Shown: positions 23,500-36,725, numbered from the stretch's first letter. The stretch is 64,000 bases of DNA from Cycas panzhihuaensis (GCA_023213395.1 CM041465.1:186875741-186939740); one strand, 5' to 3'. The notes: a model not told the origin generated them from the sequence alone. Program-made: numbers and translations.

Positions 23500-26345
23500 A
23501 GACAAGTAGATAACTAATTTATTATAATGCAAGCAATTAGTAAGATTACATAGCAAGATCTTACCATACTCATTTACTTAGGAAGCAGTCATAATTTCCT
23601 ACATCCTATAATTATGAAAAAGTGCAAGCTCAAGACTCAAACCCACAAGGATAAGTGGATGACATAGATGGAAAATGGTAATAAAAGGAAGGTGATATAA
23701 TATATTCCTTTCTATCTATCAAAATAGGAATCAATCTCCACTTTTGCCACATTCTAGATTTTGCCATTAGGGGATAATGATGCCATTATTGGCTTGGTAC
23801 GGTTGGCAAAATATTGAGTGAAAATTCATTACTATGATAAGTTGTTTAAGTCTCTCAATGATAATGGAGAGCCCACTCTTATTAAAGGGAAGAAATTTCT
23901 ATCCAACATTTAACATATTTTAGAGACATAGGTAGAGAAATACTTAAGGAAAGGTCATCAAGCTTATGAAATTCATATAAATGAAGAAGAGCCCCTTGTA
24001 AAACCTCACCAAGTAAATAATTCAATAATACAAGAGTTTAGAGATATATTTCCAAATAAACTATAATGATTATCACCCAAGTGTGGTGTGGATTATGAAA
24101 TTAAACTTGCACTAAGAGTAGAACCAATCTCTAAGGGAGCATATCATCTAGCCACACCAGAATTGACTAAATTAAGAATGCAATTATAAGACCTACTTCA
24201 CCAAGGTCATACTAGACCTAGTGTTTTACCATGGGAAGCACCAATATTTCTTGTGAAAAAGAATAATAGAACTTTGAGATTATGCATAGATTACCAGTAG
24301 TTAAACAAGATAATAGAAAAACACAATTATCTCTTACCCTAAACTGAGGACTTTTTTGATCAAATGAAGGAAGCCAAACTATTCATAAAGATAAACTTAA
24401 AATTTAGGTATTATCAAATCAAAATCAAGGAGGATGATTTTTAAAAAATTATTATTAGAACTATATATGGGCATTAAAATTTTTTAATAAGGGCATTTGG
24501 ATTGACCAATGTACCTATAACATTCATGTGCCTAATGAAGAGTGTGTTCAAAGAAATTTGGATAAATTTATCATCGTGTTCATAGATGACATTATGATCT
24601 ATACAAAATCTTTAAAAGAACATGAGGAAAACCCCAAGAATTGTATTGCAATTGCTTAGAGAGCATAAGTTATATTCCAAGCTAAGTAAATATGAATTTT
24701 ACAAAGAAGAGGTATACTATTTGAGTCATGTCATCTCATAAGCAAGAATTTTAGTTGATCCCCAAAAGATCATAGCCATTATAAAATGGCCATCACCTAA
24801 GCATGTGCATGAGGTAAAGAGTTGCATGGGACTAGTAGGTTATTAGAAGGTATATTGAGAACTTCTCTAGAATTGTAGGTCCAATCGCCTCTTTGTAGAA
24901 GAAGGGAGATAAATTCAAATGGACAGATTTATTTAAATAAAGGTTTTAGTTATTGAAATATTTACTCACCATAGCTCCAGTTCTCATAATACTTTATTTG
25001 AATTCATATTTCTTAGTCTATATTAATGCTTTTATGGAAGGTTTTGGGGCAATCTAGATGTAGGATAACAAAGTTATCTCCTATGAATCCAGAAAATTTA
25101 AAGATTATAAGAAAAACAGCCACACTCATGATATAAAGCTAGCAATAATTATGCATGCACTTAAGGTATAGAGGTATTATTTACTTAAGAAAAGTTTTAA
25201 ACTTTACACAAACCATGATAGCCTTAAGAAGATATTCACATAACTCCATCTCAATGCAATACATCGTAGTTGGATGAAGTACTTATGCAAGTTTAACTTT
25301 CAACCATAATACATCAAAGGAAAGGAGAATAAAATGGAAAATACTCTAAGTCAATGTAAGTGCATTGCTAAAATAAGTATATAGTAATTAAGCTTGATGA
25401 ACTCCATTCTCAAAGCTTGTAAAAATGATGAGTATTATAAACATGCTAAAGAAGTCATACAAGATCAATAAATTTAAAATCAAGAAGCAGCATGACTAAT
25501 GCAAAAATATGTAGGTCATTAAGTAATAGAGGATGGTGCACTAACCTACCAACAAAGAGTTTACATACCTAATGATACAAACATAATGCAAGAGGCTTAT
25601 GTTACCCCAACTGTAGACCATCCAAGTTACTATAAGATCTATGTAGAAATAAAGAAATAGTTTTTCTAGCTTAGGATGAAGAATGATATTATGAGTTATG
25701 TAACAAAATGCTTAACATGTCAATCTATAAGATAATGATAGAAAATGTAACACACCACTTAGCTAGGAGAATCTAGAAGACAAATATATGGTAGGTCTAA
25801 AATTACTATAAGAAATAGAAATGCAAGTCATCAATAAAAGAAAGTAGTTGAAGGTAGCCCGAGATAGGCAAAAGTTATCCAGACTTAAAGAGAATAACAA
25901 AGGAATTTCAAGTTGAAGACCATGCATTTTTTCAAGTAAGACCTATGCATAGCTCACTTAGCTTAGGCATGTACAAGAAACTTTCACTAAGGTGTTGTGG
26001 TCCATTCGAGATCTTAGAACAAATTAGGCAAGTAGTCTATAAGCTTACCTTACTACTAAACCTGTAAATTCGTAATGTGTTCCATGTTTCTCTACTAGAA
26101 AATTATATGCCAAACTCAAAGCATATGTTTGAGTGGACTAATCTTATCATTAGACCAAGTATCAATTTTGAGGAGAAACCCTTGAGAATATTAGAGTAAG
26201 TAGAGAGAATGTTTTGAAATAAGAGCTTTAGATAAGTGAAAGTGTAATGGAAGCACTTGGCTCCAAACGAGACAACATGAGAGTTAGAGAGTGACATGCA
26301 GTAGCAGTACCCCCATTTATTCATAGTAAGATAAAGTTGCATCAA
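23500..26345 (+). pseudogene. Gypsy-A Pol: protease, RT, RNase H, integrase remnant, chromodomain
   Basis: Protease: LIYLGSSHNF near 23570, with the catalytic Asp-Ser replaced. Reverse transcriptase: EPISKGAYHLATPEL near 24120, then LPWEAPIFLVKKNNRTLRLC and, after frameshifts, FIDD at 24579-24590, intact. RNase H: about 24960-25330 (KNSHTHDIKLAIIM near 25110). Integrase: the zinc-binding segment ends in KCLTCQ near 25715. The catalytic core that should follow (about 150 residues) is missing; the text jumps to the C-terminal domain (CCGPFEILEQIRQVVYKL near 25993, NVFHVSLLENYMP near 26075). A chromodomain-like end, VKV stop WKHLAPNETT and YPHLF, lies at about 26235-26325. Stops and frame changes throughout. 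Confidence 0.83.
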
Positions 26346-26372
26346 GAATGATGTGTCTATGAAGGGGAGAGG

Positions 26373-27284
26373 TATCTAAAGACCCAACTTCTTAAATAAT
26401 CTTAGTCAAACCATAACATTGGTAAATGAAATTAATGTAACATCCCCTTTCTAGTTATATTCATCCTATGTGAAGTGGATGTATAATTTATACTTCACTA
26501 GGTATGGGGATGCATCATTTTGGTTACTTAGCTTAGTAAGTAAGTTTATGATTAAGTCAAAGTCCATATAAAATTAAGTTATTTATCTCTTTTTCTTCCA
26601 AACACTTCATTCAATATAAAAATCACTCTTTTTTTATTACTTACATAATATAAAAGAGACCAGATTAGTCAGATGGGCAATATAAATAGAAAAGCACTTA
26701 ATACAAACAATGGAAGAATAGAGAGAAAAATAAATATAAGGGTAAACACTAAATGCATGGGTCTATTTAACTCCTTTAGAAGATAAATTCAATTGACCAA
26801 TATATATTTTACTAAATATGCATTCATCAAGTGGAAAAGGTAATTTTCAACTTTCCAAGGAGTGGTGGAACACTAAAAATGGACATCTAAGAAAGAAGTT
26901 ATAAAAAATTAAAGTAAACATTCAAGTTAAATATTTTCAAGTAAGAGGCTCCTCACAAATTTGTAAATGAATCATAAAGTGAAGACTTAAGGAGATTGAA
27001 ATGCAAAATTATGAAGTCAAATCACAAGAAAGATGCATCTTGCAAATTCACAAGCAAGTCATCCAAGGTAGACTTAGAACATTTCAAGCACAAAATAATG
27101 AAGATGATGAGTAAAGAATCTCTACTAACCTTACTAATAAGTCATTGAGTATGCACACTTGAGGAACTAGTTCTAAAATTGTGAAACAAAGGTCAGAGAG
27201 GAAAGAATCTCTTATAATTTGATAAACAAGCTAATGAGTGAGACCTTATAGTCATCTAATTATGAAGTCAAGAAAAGGCATCAT
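26373..27284 (+). repeat. 3' LTR of Gypsy-A, first part
   Basis: It begins right after the purine tract and runs to the Copia-2 insertion, where the last five bases (atcat, 27280-27284) are duplicated at 32424-32428. Confidence 0.82.
27280..27284 (+). repeat. Target site duplication of Copia-2, left copy (ATCAT)
   Basis: Identical to 32424-32428 on the other side of Copia-2. Confidence 0.92.
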
Positions 27285-27479
27285 TATTAAATGGTAACAC
27301 CAAAGATTTGATAGGAATCTAAGTAAATAATTATTGAATCATAATATGTATATATATATATATAATGGGGGCAACAACCACCTTGTAACTATATAATCTA
27401 TAGATGACACGTGTCCATCATTTAATTACAATACATTAGTGAATACTTATGTCCTAAGATAAAATATTATATCCTAACA
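27285..27479 (-). repeat. 3' LTR of Copia-2 (195 bp)
   Basis: On the minus strand it starts TGTTAGGATATAAT after the purine tract AAGAGAGGG (27480-27488) and ends TA where the other copy has CA. Confidence 0.92.
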
Positions 27480-27494
27480 CCCTCTCTTAATGTT

Positions 27495-30400
27495 TTATCC
27501 AATTAATCCTATTTTGTCTCTCAATGTTTGAAATTTTTCTTTCCCCAATGGTTTGGTCAAAATATCCATAATCTGGTCATATGTTAAATAGTATACTAGA
27601 TCTATTTCTTTATTTTGTACTTTTTCCCTTATGAAGTGGTGTTGAACTTCAATATGTTTGGTTTTGGCATGGAATACTGGATTTCTCTTCAACTTGATTG
27701 TACTCTAATTGTCACAGTAAAGTGTAGTTACTATTTTTTTAGGTATATCAAGATCTTTTAGTAATTGTCTGAGCCAAACTGCTTTAGTGGTTACACTTGT
27801 TGCTAACTTGTATTCTGCCTCTGTTGAGGATAATGCTATGGTGGCTTACATTTTATAGCTCTAGGAGATTAGTGAAGAGCCTAGAAAGAAACAAAAGCCG
27901 CTAGTGGATTTTCTTTGTTCTTTATCACCTACCCAATTTGAGTCATAGTAACTTGTTAACTAAGTTGATGTTTCCTTAGGAAAGTTTAGCTTTAATTCAA
28001 TTATCCCTCTAAGATATCTTAGTATCCGTTTGGCTACATTCTAATATCTTATCTTTGTCTCATCCATATATCTTGATATTAGACTTGCAATGTATGAAAT
28101 ATCAGGTCTCGTAGCTATAAGATAGATAACACTTCCGACTAGTTGCATGTGTAAGGTTGCATCAAAGCAATGATCCTCTTCATTTGGAGTTAGATTACAA
28201 TTTACCTCCATAAGAGTGGAATAAGGGTTACATTCTTCCATTCTAAACTTCATTAGTAGATTCTTTATATACTTACTTTGACACAAAGTAACTGGATTGT
28301 TCTATTGTTGAATTTGAATTCCTAAGTAGAAGCTTAGGATTCCCAGGTCAGTCATTTCAAATTTGCTTCCCAGTTGTTTCTTTATATCTACTATTAAATC
28401 TTCATCATTACCTGTGATAAGCATAATGTCAACATAAACTTCTATTATAGTTATTACTTCATTTTTATTTTTCTTGTACAGACTTGAGTCAGAACTGCTT
28501 CTTTGGAAGCCATTTTTATAGAGATAATTGTCTAATTTAGCATACCAAGCACATGGGGCTTGTTTTAGTCTATACAGTACTGTTTTTAATTTGCAAACTA
28601 GATGTTCTTGTCCTGTTTTAATATAACCTTTAGGCTGGGACATATAAACTTCTTCTTCAATTTCTCAATTTAAAAAATTATATCTTCCAATTTTTATGTG
28701 CCGCTAAGGCTATGATTGTTTAATAGTATTCATCTTAGCCACTGGAGAGAAAGTTTCTTCATAGTCTATACTTATTACCTGTGTGTATTCTTCTGAAACT
28801 AGCCTGGCTTTATGTTTTTTTTTTTTTCTATCTAGTCTTCTTTTAATTTTATAGACCCACTTACAACCCATAATTAACTTGTTAGAAGGCAGCTCAACTA
28901 GCTCCCAGGTTTGATTTTTGATGATAGAGTCCAATTTGGCATCCACTACTTTCCTCCATTCGAAATGATTTTTGGCTTTTATGAAAGATTGAGGTTCAAC
29001 ATTGTTGATTAGGGCCTTTAGTCTTTGGCTCCTTGTTCTGTGAGGTAAGATTTCTCCTTTGTTTTCTTCTAAAGTCTTGAGATACCATTTTAGTAATTTT
29101 TTTAGATTTTCGCCTTCAATTTATGTGGTACTCTCTGTAATTTCAAGAGTAGAATTAGTACTTGAGTCTTGTATGGTCTCTTTAGAAGTTTCTTTAGTGA
29201 TAACACTAGGTTCCTCTTCTTCTATATGATTATACGGAAGAACTTAAGGTGTCAATTCAAGCATTTGAGTACCACTAGTATTTTCTTCTTTGTCCTCCTC
29301 ATTGAAGACAACATCTCAACTTACATAGATTTTGTTGGTTTTAGGATCGATGCACTTATAAGCTTTTGAATTTTTACTGTATCCCACCATGATGCATTCA
29401 ATGCTTTTTAAATCTAGTTTCATCCTTTTTTGTCTAGGGTATGAACAAATGCTTGGCTTCTAAACACTTTTAAGTGGCTTACATCTGGTTTCCTCCATGT
29501 CCATGCTTCTTCTGGGGTAGATTGATTTACTGCCTTAGTTAGACTCTTGTTCAAAAGATAACATGCCGTGCTAATAGCTTTGGCCCAATAAGCCTTAGAG
29601 ACATTTTTTACATGAATCATACTACGTGCCATTTCCATGATGACCCTATTTTTTCTTTCAACAACTCCATTGGACTGAGGCGTATATAGAGTTATGAATT
29701 GTCTCCATATTCCTCTATTTTTGCAATATTCTAGAAATTCTTTGGAGATGTATTCACCTCCTTTGTCTGATCTTATGCACTTAATTTTAGCATTGCTTTC
29801 TAGTTTTGTTTCTTCTTTGAATTCGTTAAATGCATCAAGAGCTTCAAATTTTATATACAAGAAATAAATCCAGATTTTCTTGGTAAAGTCGTCTATAAAG
29901 GTGATGAAGTATCTTCTTCCATTAATTGAGTGTAGAGTGATGAGTCCACAGAGATCAGTGTGTATTAACTCCAATTTCTCTTGGGTTCACCACTTACTTT
30001 CCTGAAAGGGTAGTCTATGCTCTTTGTTGGACTAACAACTTTTACATACAAAGTTATTTGATGTAATCTGAGGTAATCCAATCACCTAACTTTTCTTTTC
30101 CATACATTTTAGTTTTTCTATGGGAAGATGACCATACTTAAAATGCCATATTTTATCATTATTGCTAACAACATTACATGCTTTCACATTAAGTAGAATA
30201 AGGTGTGATAGCAGCATGTACAGGTCAATGTATTCAACCCCTTTTGTAATTACATTTACATTGTTTTTCATGTCATAAATATAACAGAAACCCTTTTCAT
30301 TAAAAAGAGTATACAATCTTTTTTTCTTTAATTGAGAGATAGAGAGAAGATTCATTTTTAGATCTAGTACAAAAAGGACATCACCTATTTTTTCAACCTT

Positions 30401-31536
30401 GTCTCTGATCTTGACTGCAATTGTCCCAACTCCTTTGATTTTGAGAGAGTATTTGTCTCCAAGTTCCACTTATTTTTATGTAGTGTAAGGCCATAAATCT
30501 TTGAACCATTCCTCTTGACTGGTCATGTGACGTGAAACTCTAGAATCGATGTACCAGACTTCTTTATCTTACTGATTTGTTGTTAGAGCAACAACAAAAG
30601 CTATTGCTTCTTCTTCATCTTGGTTGTCATTGTCAGTCTGTTCTTTGTTGTAATTTCCTATCGGTTTCTTCCCTCTCTAAGTATTTGCTTTCTTACATTG
30701 AAATGGATAGTGCCCAGATTAGCCACAATGATAACATTTATCAAAAGCTTTATAAGAGCTGGCAAAATGACATGTCTTACCACAACCATAGCATATCCTA
30801 GGAATGATGCTTTGGCCTCTTCCCCTTGAGTCTTGACATCGTCCTTGTGATGTGACATGGCTCTCAGGAGTTCTTCCTCTTCCCCTGCTTCAACCTCTAG
30901 AACCCAGGTTTAATCTAGATGCGAAGGTATCCTCAAGATCTGCTACATCTTCATATCTTTTATTTCTTTATTGTTGTTGCAAGAGCAATTCTATTAAAGT
31001 ATCCAAAGACATAGTTGCCATTTGATTGGCATGGTAATGGTATTGATTATAACATCAAATGACCTGGGTAACTTGTTGATCATGAGTTCTACCAATTCTC
31101 ATTCAGTAAGAGGGTCACCAGTACTGGTAAGATTGTTTCTTAAAGAAATTATTTTATGTAGAAACTCAGTGATAGTCTCAGTCTCCTTCATTTGGAGATT
31201 AAACAATTCACCCTTTAGGGTTATTATTTTGGATCTATTATTTTGACCGTACATATTCTCTAGGTATTACTAGATGCTAGTAGTGGAATATAAATTTTTA
31301 ATATAAATGAGGAGTGGGTCATAAATTGATAATTTTAAAATAATAACTGCAGCACTATCTCTTTCTTCCCAATTTGCTTAAGTAGTCCTTGCATCTTTTG
31401 GCTTTGTTTCATTTCTAGTGGCAATTTGCCATGCATTTTTTGCTCTAAGTAGAGTCTCTATTTTAATTTTCCAGATATGATAGTTGTTATCAATGGGTTT
31501 GTCATGATCAGGCAATACAAGTACTAAAGATGCTAT
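27495..31536 (-). pseudogene. Copia-2 gag-pol polyprotein
   Basis: Read leftward from about 31536, where the expected ATG reads ATA. Gag includes HIWKIKIETLLRAKNAW. Two CCHC knuckles follow: 30793-30752 with the last Cys changed to Tyr, and 30736-30695 with all ligands present but an internal stop. The protease site is IDSRVS (about 30551-30534) instead of DSGAS. GAG-pre-integrase is 30469-30086. Integrase (29974-29420) keeps HTDLCG, RSDKGGEY and VVERKNR, so its D, D and E are present. Reverse transcriptase (28946-28302) has its catalytic box altered to YVDI at 28436-28425. RNase H runs to the TAA at 27495. The integrase and RT segments are in different frames, so at least one indel lies between 29420 and 28946. 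Confidence 0.92.
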
Positions 31537-32220
31537 TATGCAACTTAGGAATGAATTTCTGAAACCCTAGATCGTACATTTGTACAAATTTCTATACGGT
31601 ACGAAAAGTGTACAGATAGGTACCAAAAAATACCTCAAAAGAAAGTTAAGGCTAAGGTGACTCCAAATCTATAATTAGTTTTCCATTTTGACTTCAGATC
31701 AAGGAGAAAAATTACCTCAAAGAGTACGATTGGCGGCTAGGTCAAGAGGGAAAAACACTCAAAAATTAGAGGAAAATGCCACAAATCTATACAAAATTGC
31801 TCTAATGAGGGATGCAATATAGAGATAAGGAGTCTCCAGAGAAATTTTGACTAGAAACTATGAAAATTTGAGAGAAAAATCACTCAGAAAGGGTAAATTA
31901 ATGCAAACCTAAAAATGGGAGAAAAGTACCTCAATAAATCTTCAGATGAACTCGCTCCATAAGAGAAATATGCTTAGGATGTCTAGATCTATAATCTGGC
32001 CAAATTTGGTCTTGATCTCAGAACTTGAAATTTTTTTACCGTACGGTTGCACGAATGCGTACTTAGGCCTAGAACAGCGTCAGGCAGTCTCTCTGCAAAC
32101 TTCTTTGAGTTTTACCTTGACTTTAAATTTTTGTCTAAACACCTCCTTATGTGCTTCTTAAATATTCCCTTCAATCTGGCATTCAATTACCAAAGTTTAT
32201 CTATTATAACAGGATGGCCT

Positions 32221-32232
32221 ACTCTGATACCA
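32221..32232 (-). other. Primer-binding site of Copia-2
   Basis: The minus strand reads TGGTATCAGAGT, 11 of 12 matches to the initiator-tRNA-Met site, immediately adjacent to the LTR with no spacer. Confidence 0.92.
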
Positions 32233-32423
32233 TGTTAAATGGTAACACTAGAGATTTGATAAGAATGCAAGTAAATAATTATTGAATCATATTATGTATA
32301 TATATACAATGGGGGCAGCAACCACCTTGTAACTATCTAATCTATAGATGACATGTGTCCATCATTTAATTACAATACATTAGTGAATACTTATGTCCTA
32401 AGATAAAACATTATATCCTAACA
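32233..32423 (-). repeat. 5' LTR of Copia-2 (191 bp)
   Basis: Minus strand TGTTAGGATATAATG to TTTAACA, adjoining the PBS. Partner of 27285-27479. Confidence 0.93.
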
Positions 32424-33160
32424 ATCATAGTTAGCATCATTCTTTTGCCAACTAACATGTGGGCCCTGAATATGGTCACAAAGCCAACATTCCAAAGTTG
32501 AAAAACACATAATGATAAATAAAAAAGCATCTTTCCACTTCACAAATAGATTATTGAGTGAAAACATTAATGAACTAAGTTATACAAATAAAAAATGACG
32601 TCATGAGTAGTGCAACCTTCACTAATTCATGTATACATTAAGAAGTATAAATGAAGGTGGATTAAATTACAAAAATGCAAAACAAGTCTTAAGAGAGGAA
32701 GTTCCTCATAACTTTGCAAATGGGCCAGTGAGTGTAGAGACCTAAAGATGGAGTTTCGAAACTATGAAGTAATAAAAAGGTAAGCAAAAGAAACTATTTC
32801 ACAAACTTATAAATGAGATGTTAAGCAATAGAGCTTATGTGATCAAGTGTAAAGCCATAAAATAGAGGTATGAATAAAGAACTCCATGTCATACCCTCAT
32901 AAATGGATTGTCGAGTTCAAACACAAGCATATAAGATTGTGAAAATAAGAAAGTGAAGGACTGGAAAATGAGACCTTGACCTTCGAGCCTCTAAGGAAGT
33001 ACTATAACTCATATAAAAGAGGATAGATTTGATTAATCTCAGACACATTAAAATCCATGATTCCAAACAATTCTTCTCATATAAGAATAACAAATTCTCC
33101 ATATAAAAATAACATGTATAATTGGCCTTAAGAGCATAATAAAACTAGGCAAAGACATAG
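32424..33160 (+). repeat. 3' LTR of Gypsy-A, second part
   Basis: It starts with the duplicated ATCAT and resumes the LTR at the point matching about 20495 of the 5' copy ('ccaactaacatg'). Similarity ends between 33065 and 33160. Confidence 0.78.
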
Positions 33161-33274
33161 CTAGCAAGCACTCATAGGTTAGCTTACAACCATCTCATCA
33201 ATCGAACGATTAATTCCAAATCAAAATCATTGAGTATATATTAAAGGTACCAACATGCCTAGGTGAGAAAAGTA

Positions 33275-36005
33275 GAGGAATAAAGGAACCGATACAGGAT
33301 TGTTGCTAGCTTGTTTAAAGGTTTTATGATGATTATTATCCATTATTTTAGCCATTAAAACATAGTTAGCATATAATTTTTGGGCACGTGTTCACCTGGT
33401 ATCTAAAGGATTACCTACATCAGATCTAACGTCAGCAAGTGTTTTCTTTGCCCATATAAGCTGTTTGTTGGTAACTGTTTCTGTAGTTATGAGTTGATTT
33501 CAGGAACTAGCCTGAGAACAAAAGTCTAATTCAATAGGTTCAGATAGAGTCCAATTCTGGACTTGAGTAGATAAGGATTCTATGATTTCATGATCAACTT
33601 GTTTGTTGGAGGGGTCAACCAAACAGGCGTTGATTAACAAATTTTCAACTGGAAGTTTTACATAAGCAGAGGTTGATGAAGATCCTTCTTCATCAAATAT
33701 TACGTCACATAAAATTAAAATTTGATGCATGATTAGATTCAAAAGTCTATAGACTTTACTTTCTTCGTTGTATGTAACAAAGATGTATTTTTGACTCTTA
33801 GGATCAAGTTTCTTGCATTTTTCTTTGGGAACGTATCCCCACGCAATACTTCCAAAGATTCATAAATGATTGACTAAGAGTTTTCTTCCAGACCACTTTT
33901 GTTCTAGAGTAATATTTTGTAAGCATTTACTAGGTAAATAATTTAATAGATAGTTTAAGTAGTTAATTGCTTCTGCCCACAACTTTAGGTCAAAGTTCCT
34001 TGCATTTAACATGCAATAAGTCATCTCAACAAGAGTGTGGTTCTTGCATTCAGCAACACTATTTTGCTTAGGAGTGTATGCAACGGAATGTTGAAATTGA
34101 ATTATGTACTTTTTACAAAAGGAAGTAAATTTGCCACTTAAGTATTCCTTGGCATTATCAGATCTAAAAATTTTAATTTTTGAGTTTGATTGGTTTTCAA
34201 CAAACATTTTGAATTATGTGAAGATATCAAACACTTGACTATGTATTTTGAGTGTGTATACCCAATATTTTCTAGAAAAATCATCAATAAACATGACAAA
34301 ATAATGAGAGCCAAAATATGATGTTACATGAAATGGTCCACATATGTCAGAGTGAACAAGTTCAAGTGAAACGTTTGCTCTGAATTAAGTTTTATGTGGA
34401 AAAGGGACCATGTATTTCTTACCTGTTACACAGGCTTCACAAGCACCATAAACAGTATTTAAAAATGGAAGACCATGAACCATGTCATGTATTTTTAGGT
34501 ATTGAAGTTTGCCATAACTAGTATGGCCAAATCGTGCATGCCAAAGTTTACTGAATGAATCAGATTTGGCTATAAAGGCACTAAAGGGTTTTGTTTTGTT
34601 ATTTTGTAAACTTGTTAAACTATAGAGACTTGTACTATGATCAACAAGTCTAGAGGCCATACGTTTAAATTTATTTAATGGTTCTTTAATAATAAATTTA
34701 TCTTTCCAGAATTCGATGACAAGATCTTTCTGGCAGATTTGGTAAATTGAAAGTAGGTTTGGTAACAAACCAAGTATGTAAAAGACGTCCTTTATTGGAC
34801 CATCTTTTAAGGTAACATCACCTGATCCTTTTACTTTAAATTGAGTTTCACTTCCAAAAGAAATCTCTTCTTTAGAGTTAGTTTTGGATTGATAAGTGGA
34901 TAAGTTTTCCTGGTGTCCTGTCATGTGATGGGATGCACCAGAGTCAATGATCCATTGTGGTGGTTGATTAGTTGGGTCAATAAATATAGAAGTTGTTGTC
35001 GTTAAAGAACTATTATGAGTTTGTTGTCAGTTTTGTTGTCAGGATTGAGGTCAATTTTGTAATCCCTTAGAAGTTTTCCATGCTTTTGAAGTTATTCTAC
35101 TTCTACAGACATCAATAGTGTGGCCTATTTTATGACAATAAGCACAACTAGTGTTCTGAGAAGGATTTACATTGTTTCGATTATGAAAGGACTGATTAGA
35201 AGTATTATAATGTTTAGATGGACCAAAATACTTAATATTATTTTGAGAGTTATATTGTGAACTCCTATGAGGTTTCTGAAATTTTGGATTACTGTTAAAA
35301 TTGTTCTAATATTTATTTTTATTTTATGGCTTAGTTTTAGAAAATAAAGCCTATGAATGATCTTTTAATATGTCTGTCTGAATTAACATTGTTTGATATT
35401 CTATCAATTGGTTTGTCAACTAATTAAATATTATAGGAGGATTGCTAGCTTGTTGTTTAGTTATTTTAAAAAAATTAAAATATTTTGGTCATTTATTTAT
35501 TGTAAGATGAATGAGTATATCATCGTCTTTAGCATGAGTGATTATTTGTTCAGTATCACCTAGTTTAGTTTTAAATTTAATACAGTTACCTAGGTCTTTA
35601 TTAATTAGTTGAATTTTGTATAAAAAATCCTCAACCTTAGAAAAATCATCATAATTAAGGTCATACAGTTGTTGTTATAAGATAGCCAATTGATGTGTAT
35701 CGACCTATCATATTTTTCTTGCAAAGTGTTCTAGATAGTGGCTAGATTGTCTGTTTTAGAAAACTGCCGGCTAATTTCTGGTGAAAGTGAGTTCAAGATG
35801 GTGCCTAGGGTTGAATCTGAGTTTATCAGATATACCATATAATTTTCTGTAGTTTCATCTTTTAGTTTTTTAAATTCACCTATTACATATCGCCATATAT
35901 TTTGTTATTTAAGCTGATGGGATATGTAATTCCTCTAGTAGGCATAGTTTGAGCTGGTTAAAACTAGAATTGGAACACATGTGGTTGTCCCTGGCATTAA
36001 AGCCA
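33275..36005 (-). pseudogene. Copia-3: gag-protease-integrase remnant lacking RT
   Basis: Gag begins at the ATG at 36005 (MALMPGTTT) and is frameshifted. From the knuckle onward everything is in one frame. The CCHC knuckle is intact (CAYCHKIGH, 35146-35105). The protease site is intact (WIIDSGASHHMTG, about 34957-34919). GAG-pre-integrase is 34924-34385. Integrase has SDICGP near 34345, FRSDNAKEY near 34167 and SVAECKN near 34060, so D, D and E are visible. The linker ends NPLDTR near 33400 and FKQASNN near 33315. Translated similarity then stops exactly where RT should begin, close to the right end of the Gypsy-A LTR. It is a different lineage from Copia-1 and Copia-2, with one knuckle. No LTR can be assigned with certainty (see 38429-38755). 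Confidence 0.85.
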
Positions 36006-36655
36006 TATTGGGAATTATAGAGTTTAATTACAGATTGAAAGATATAAGAGTAGGTGAAAATATAATCACTTGGTAAGGTTATTAAACATCAAATTAATAT
36101 TTCATAGGCATAATTAATAACTAAAAATCATAGTATGATGAATTAATGTCTTTCCTCTAAAAAAAGAACTACATGTTCCTCTTTTCTAAAAAATTAGCAG
36201 TTCCCCTTAACAAAGTAAGTGTTTTCTTTATAATTTGAGTGTTTTTATTCTATATATTATTGATTAGTAGGCAATAATAGTGCAGAGAAAAAAATATATT
36301 AACTTAAAAGAAAATTTTATTGATTTGTTTATTAAATCAACAAACTAAAAAAAAAAACATAATTATAATTCTAGTGTTGAAAGAGATTTAGTTTATAAAA
36401 AGTTTTTATTGATTAAAAACAGAGAGTTTAATTAGAAAAAATATTAATATATTAAAGTGGTATTATGTTATAGGGGGGAACACTATAGTTAATATCCTAA
36501 TCAATACGAGTATTGTATTTAGTAGTTGATTATTTAATGAAAATAATGTTAAACTAATTTGGCTTAATTTGCAAGGTATAAATATATAAGCGGTTGAAAA
36601 TAATCAAGGAGGGATGTATTAATTTTACCTAAGTTACTTAGGTTTTATTTAAAAA

Positions 36656-36657
<2 letters not shown>

Positions 36658-36724
<67 letters not shown>
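36658..36724 (+). repeat. (TA)n microsatellite, about 33 units
   Basis: Uninterrupted TA repeat of about 66 bp. Confidence 0.95.

Positions 36725-36725
<1 letters not shown>

Larger units (their letters stand above)
27285..32423 (-). mobile_element. Copia-2: Ty1/copia element inserted in the Gypsy-A LTR
   Basis: Minus-strand element with LTRs at both ends, a PBS, a purine tract and a full set of copia domains. The perfect 5-bp duplication ATCAT and resumption of Gypsy-A LTR sequence on the far side fix the boundaries to the base. The two LTRs differ at about 13 substitutions and one 4-bp microsatellite change over roughly 191 bp, near 93% identity. It is of the same lineage as Copia-1, judged by shared text in gag, integrase and RT. 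Confidence 0.94.
19583..33160 (+). mobile_element. Gypsy-A: chromovirus-like Ty3/gypsy element with Copia-2 in its 3' LTR
   Basis: Direct repeats begin near 19583 and at 26373; the second follows the purine tract gaaggggagagg (26361-26372). They flank gag, protease, reverse transcriptase, RNase H, an integrase remnant and a C-terminal chromodomain-like region. The 3' LTR is split: 26373-27284 continues at 32424 after the nested Copia-2. The LTR right ends are diffuse; similarity fades near 21340 and 33160, giving LTRs of about 1.7 kb. A long LTR and a chromodomain at the end of pol fit plant chromoviruses such as the Tekay or Galadriel groups; I cannot choose between them. Confidence 0.85.

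Noticed and set aside
26103-26345. 80-codon minus-strand open frame at the end of Gypsy-A
   Set aside because: It is the reverse complement of the chromodomain-like end of Pol, which is read on the plus strand in family order.
30577-30858. Overlapping plus- and minus-strand frames of 66-74 codons
   Set aside because: They overlap the Copia-2 Gag knuckle region in other frames; the real reading is minus strand with CYGCGKTCHF.
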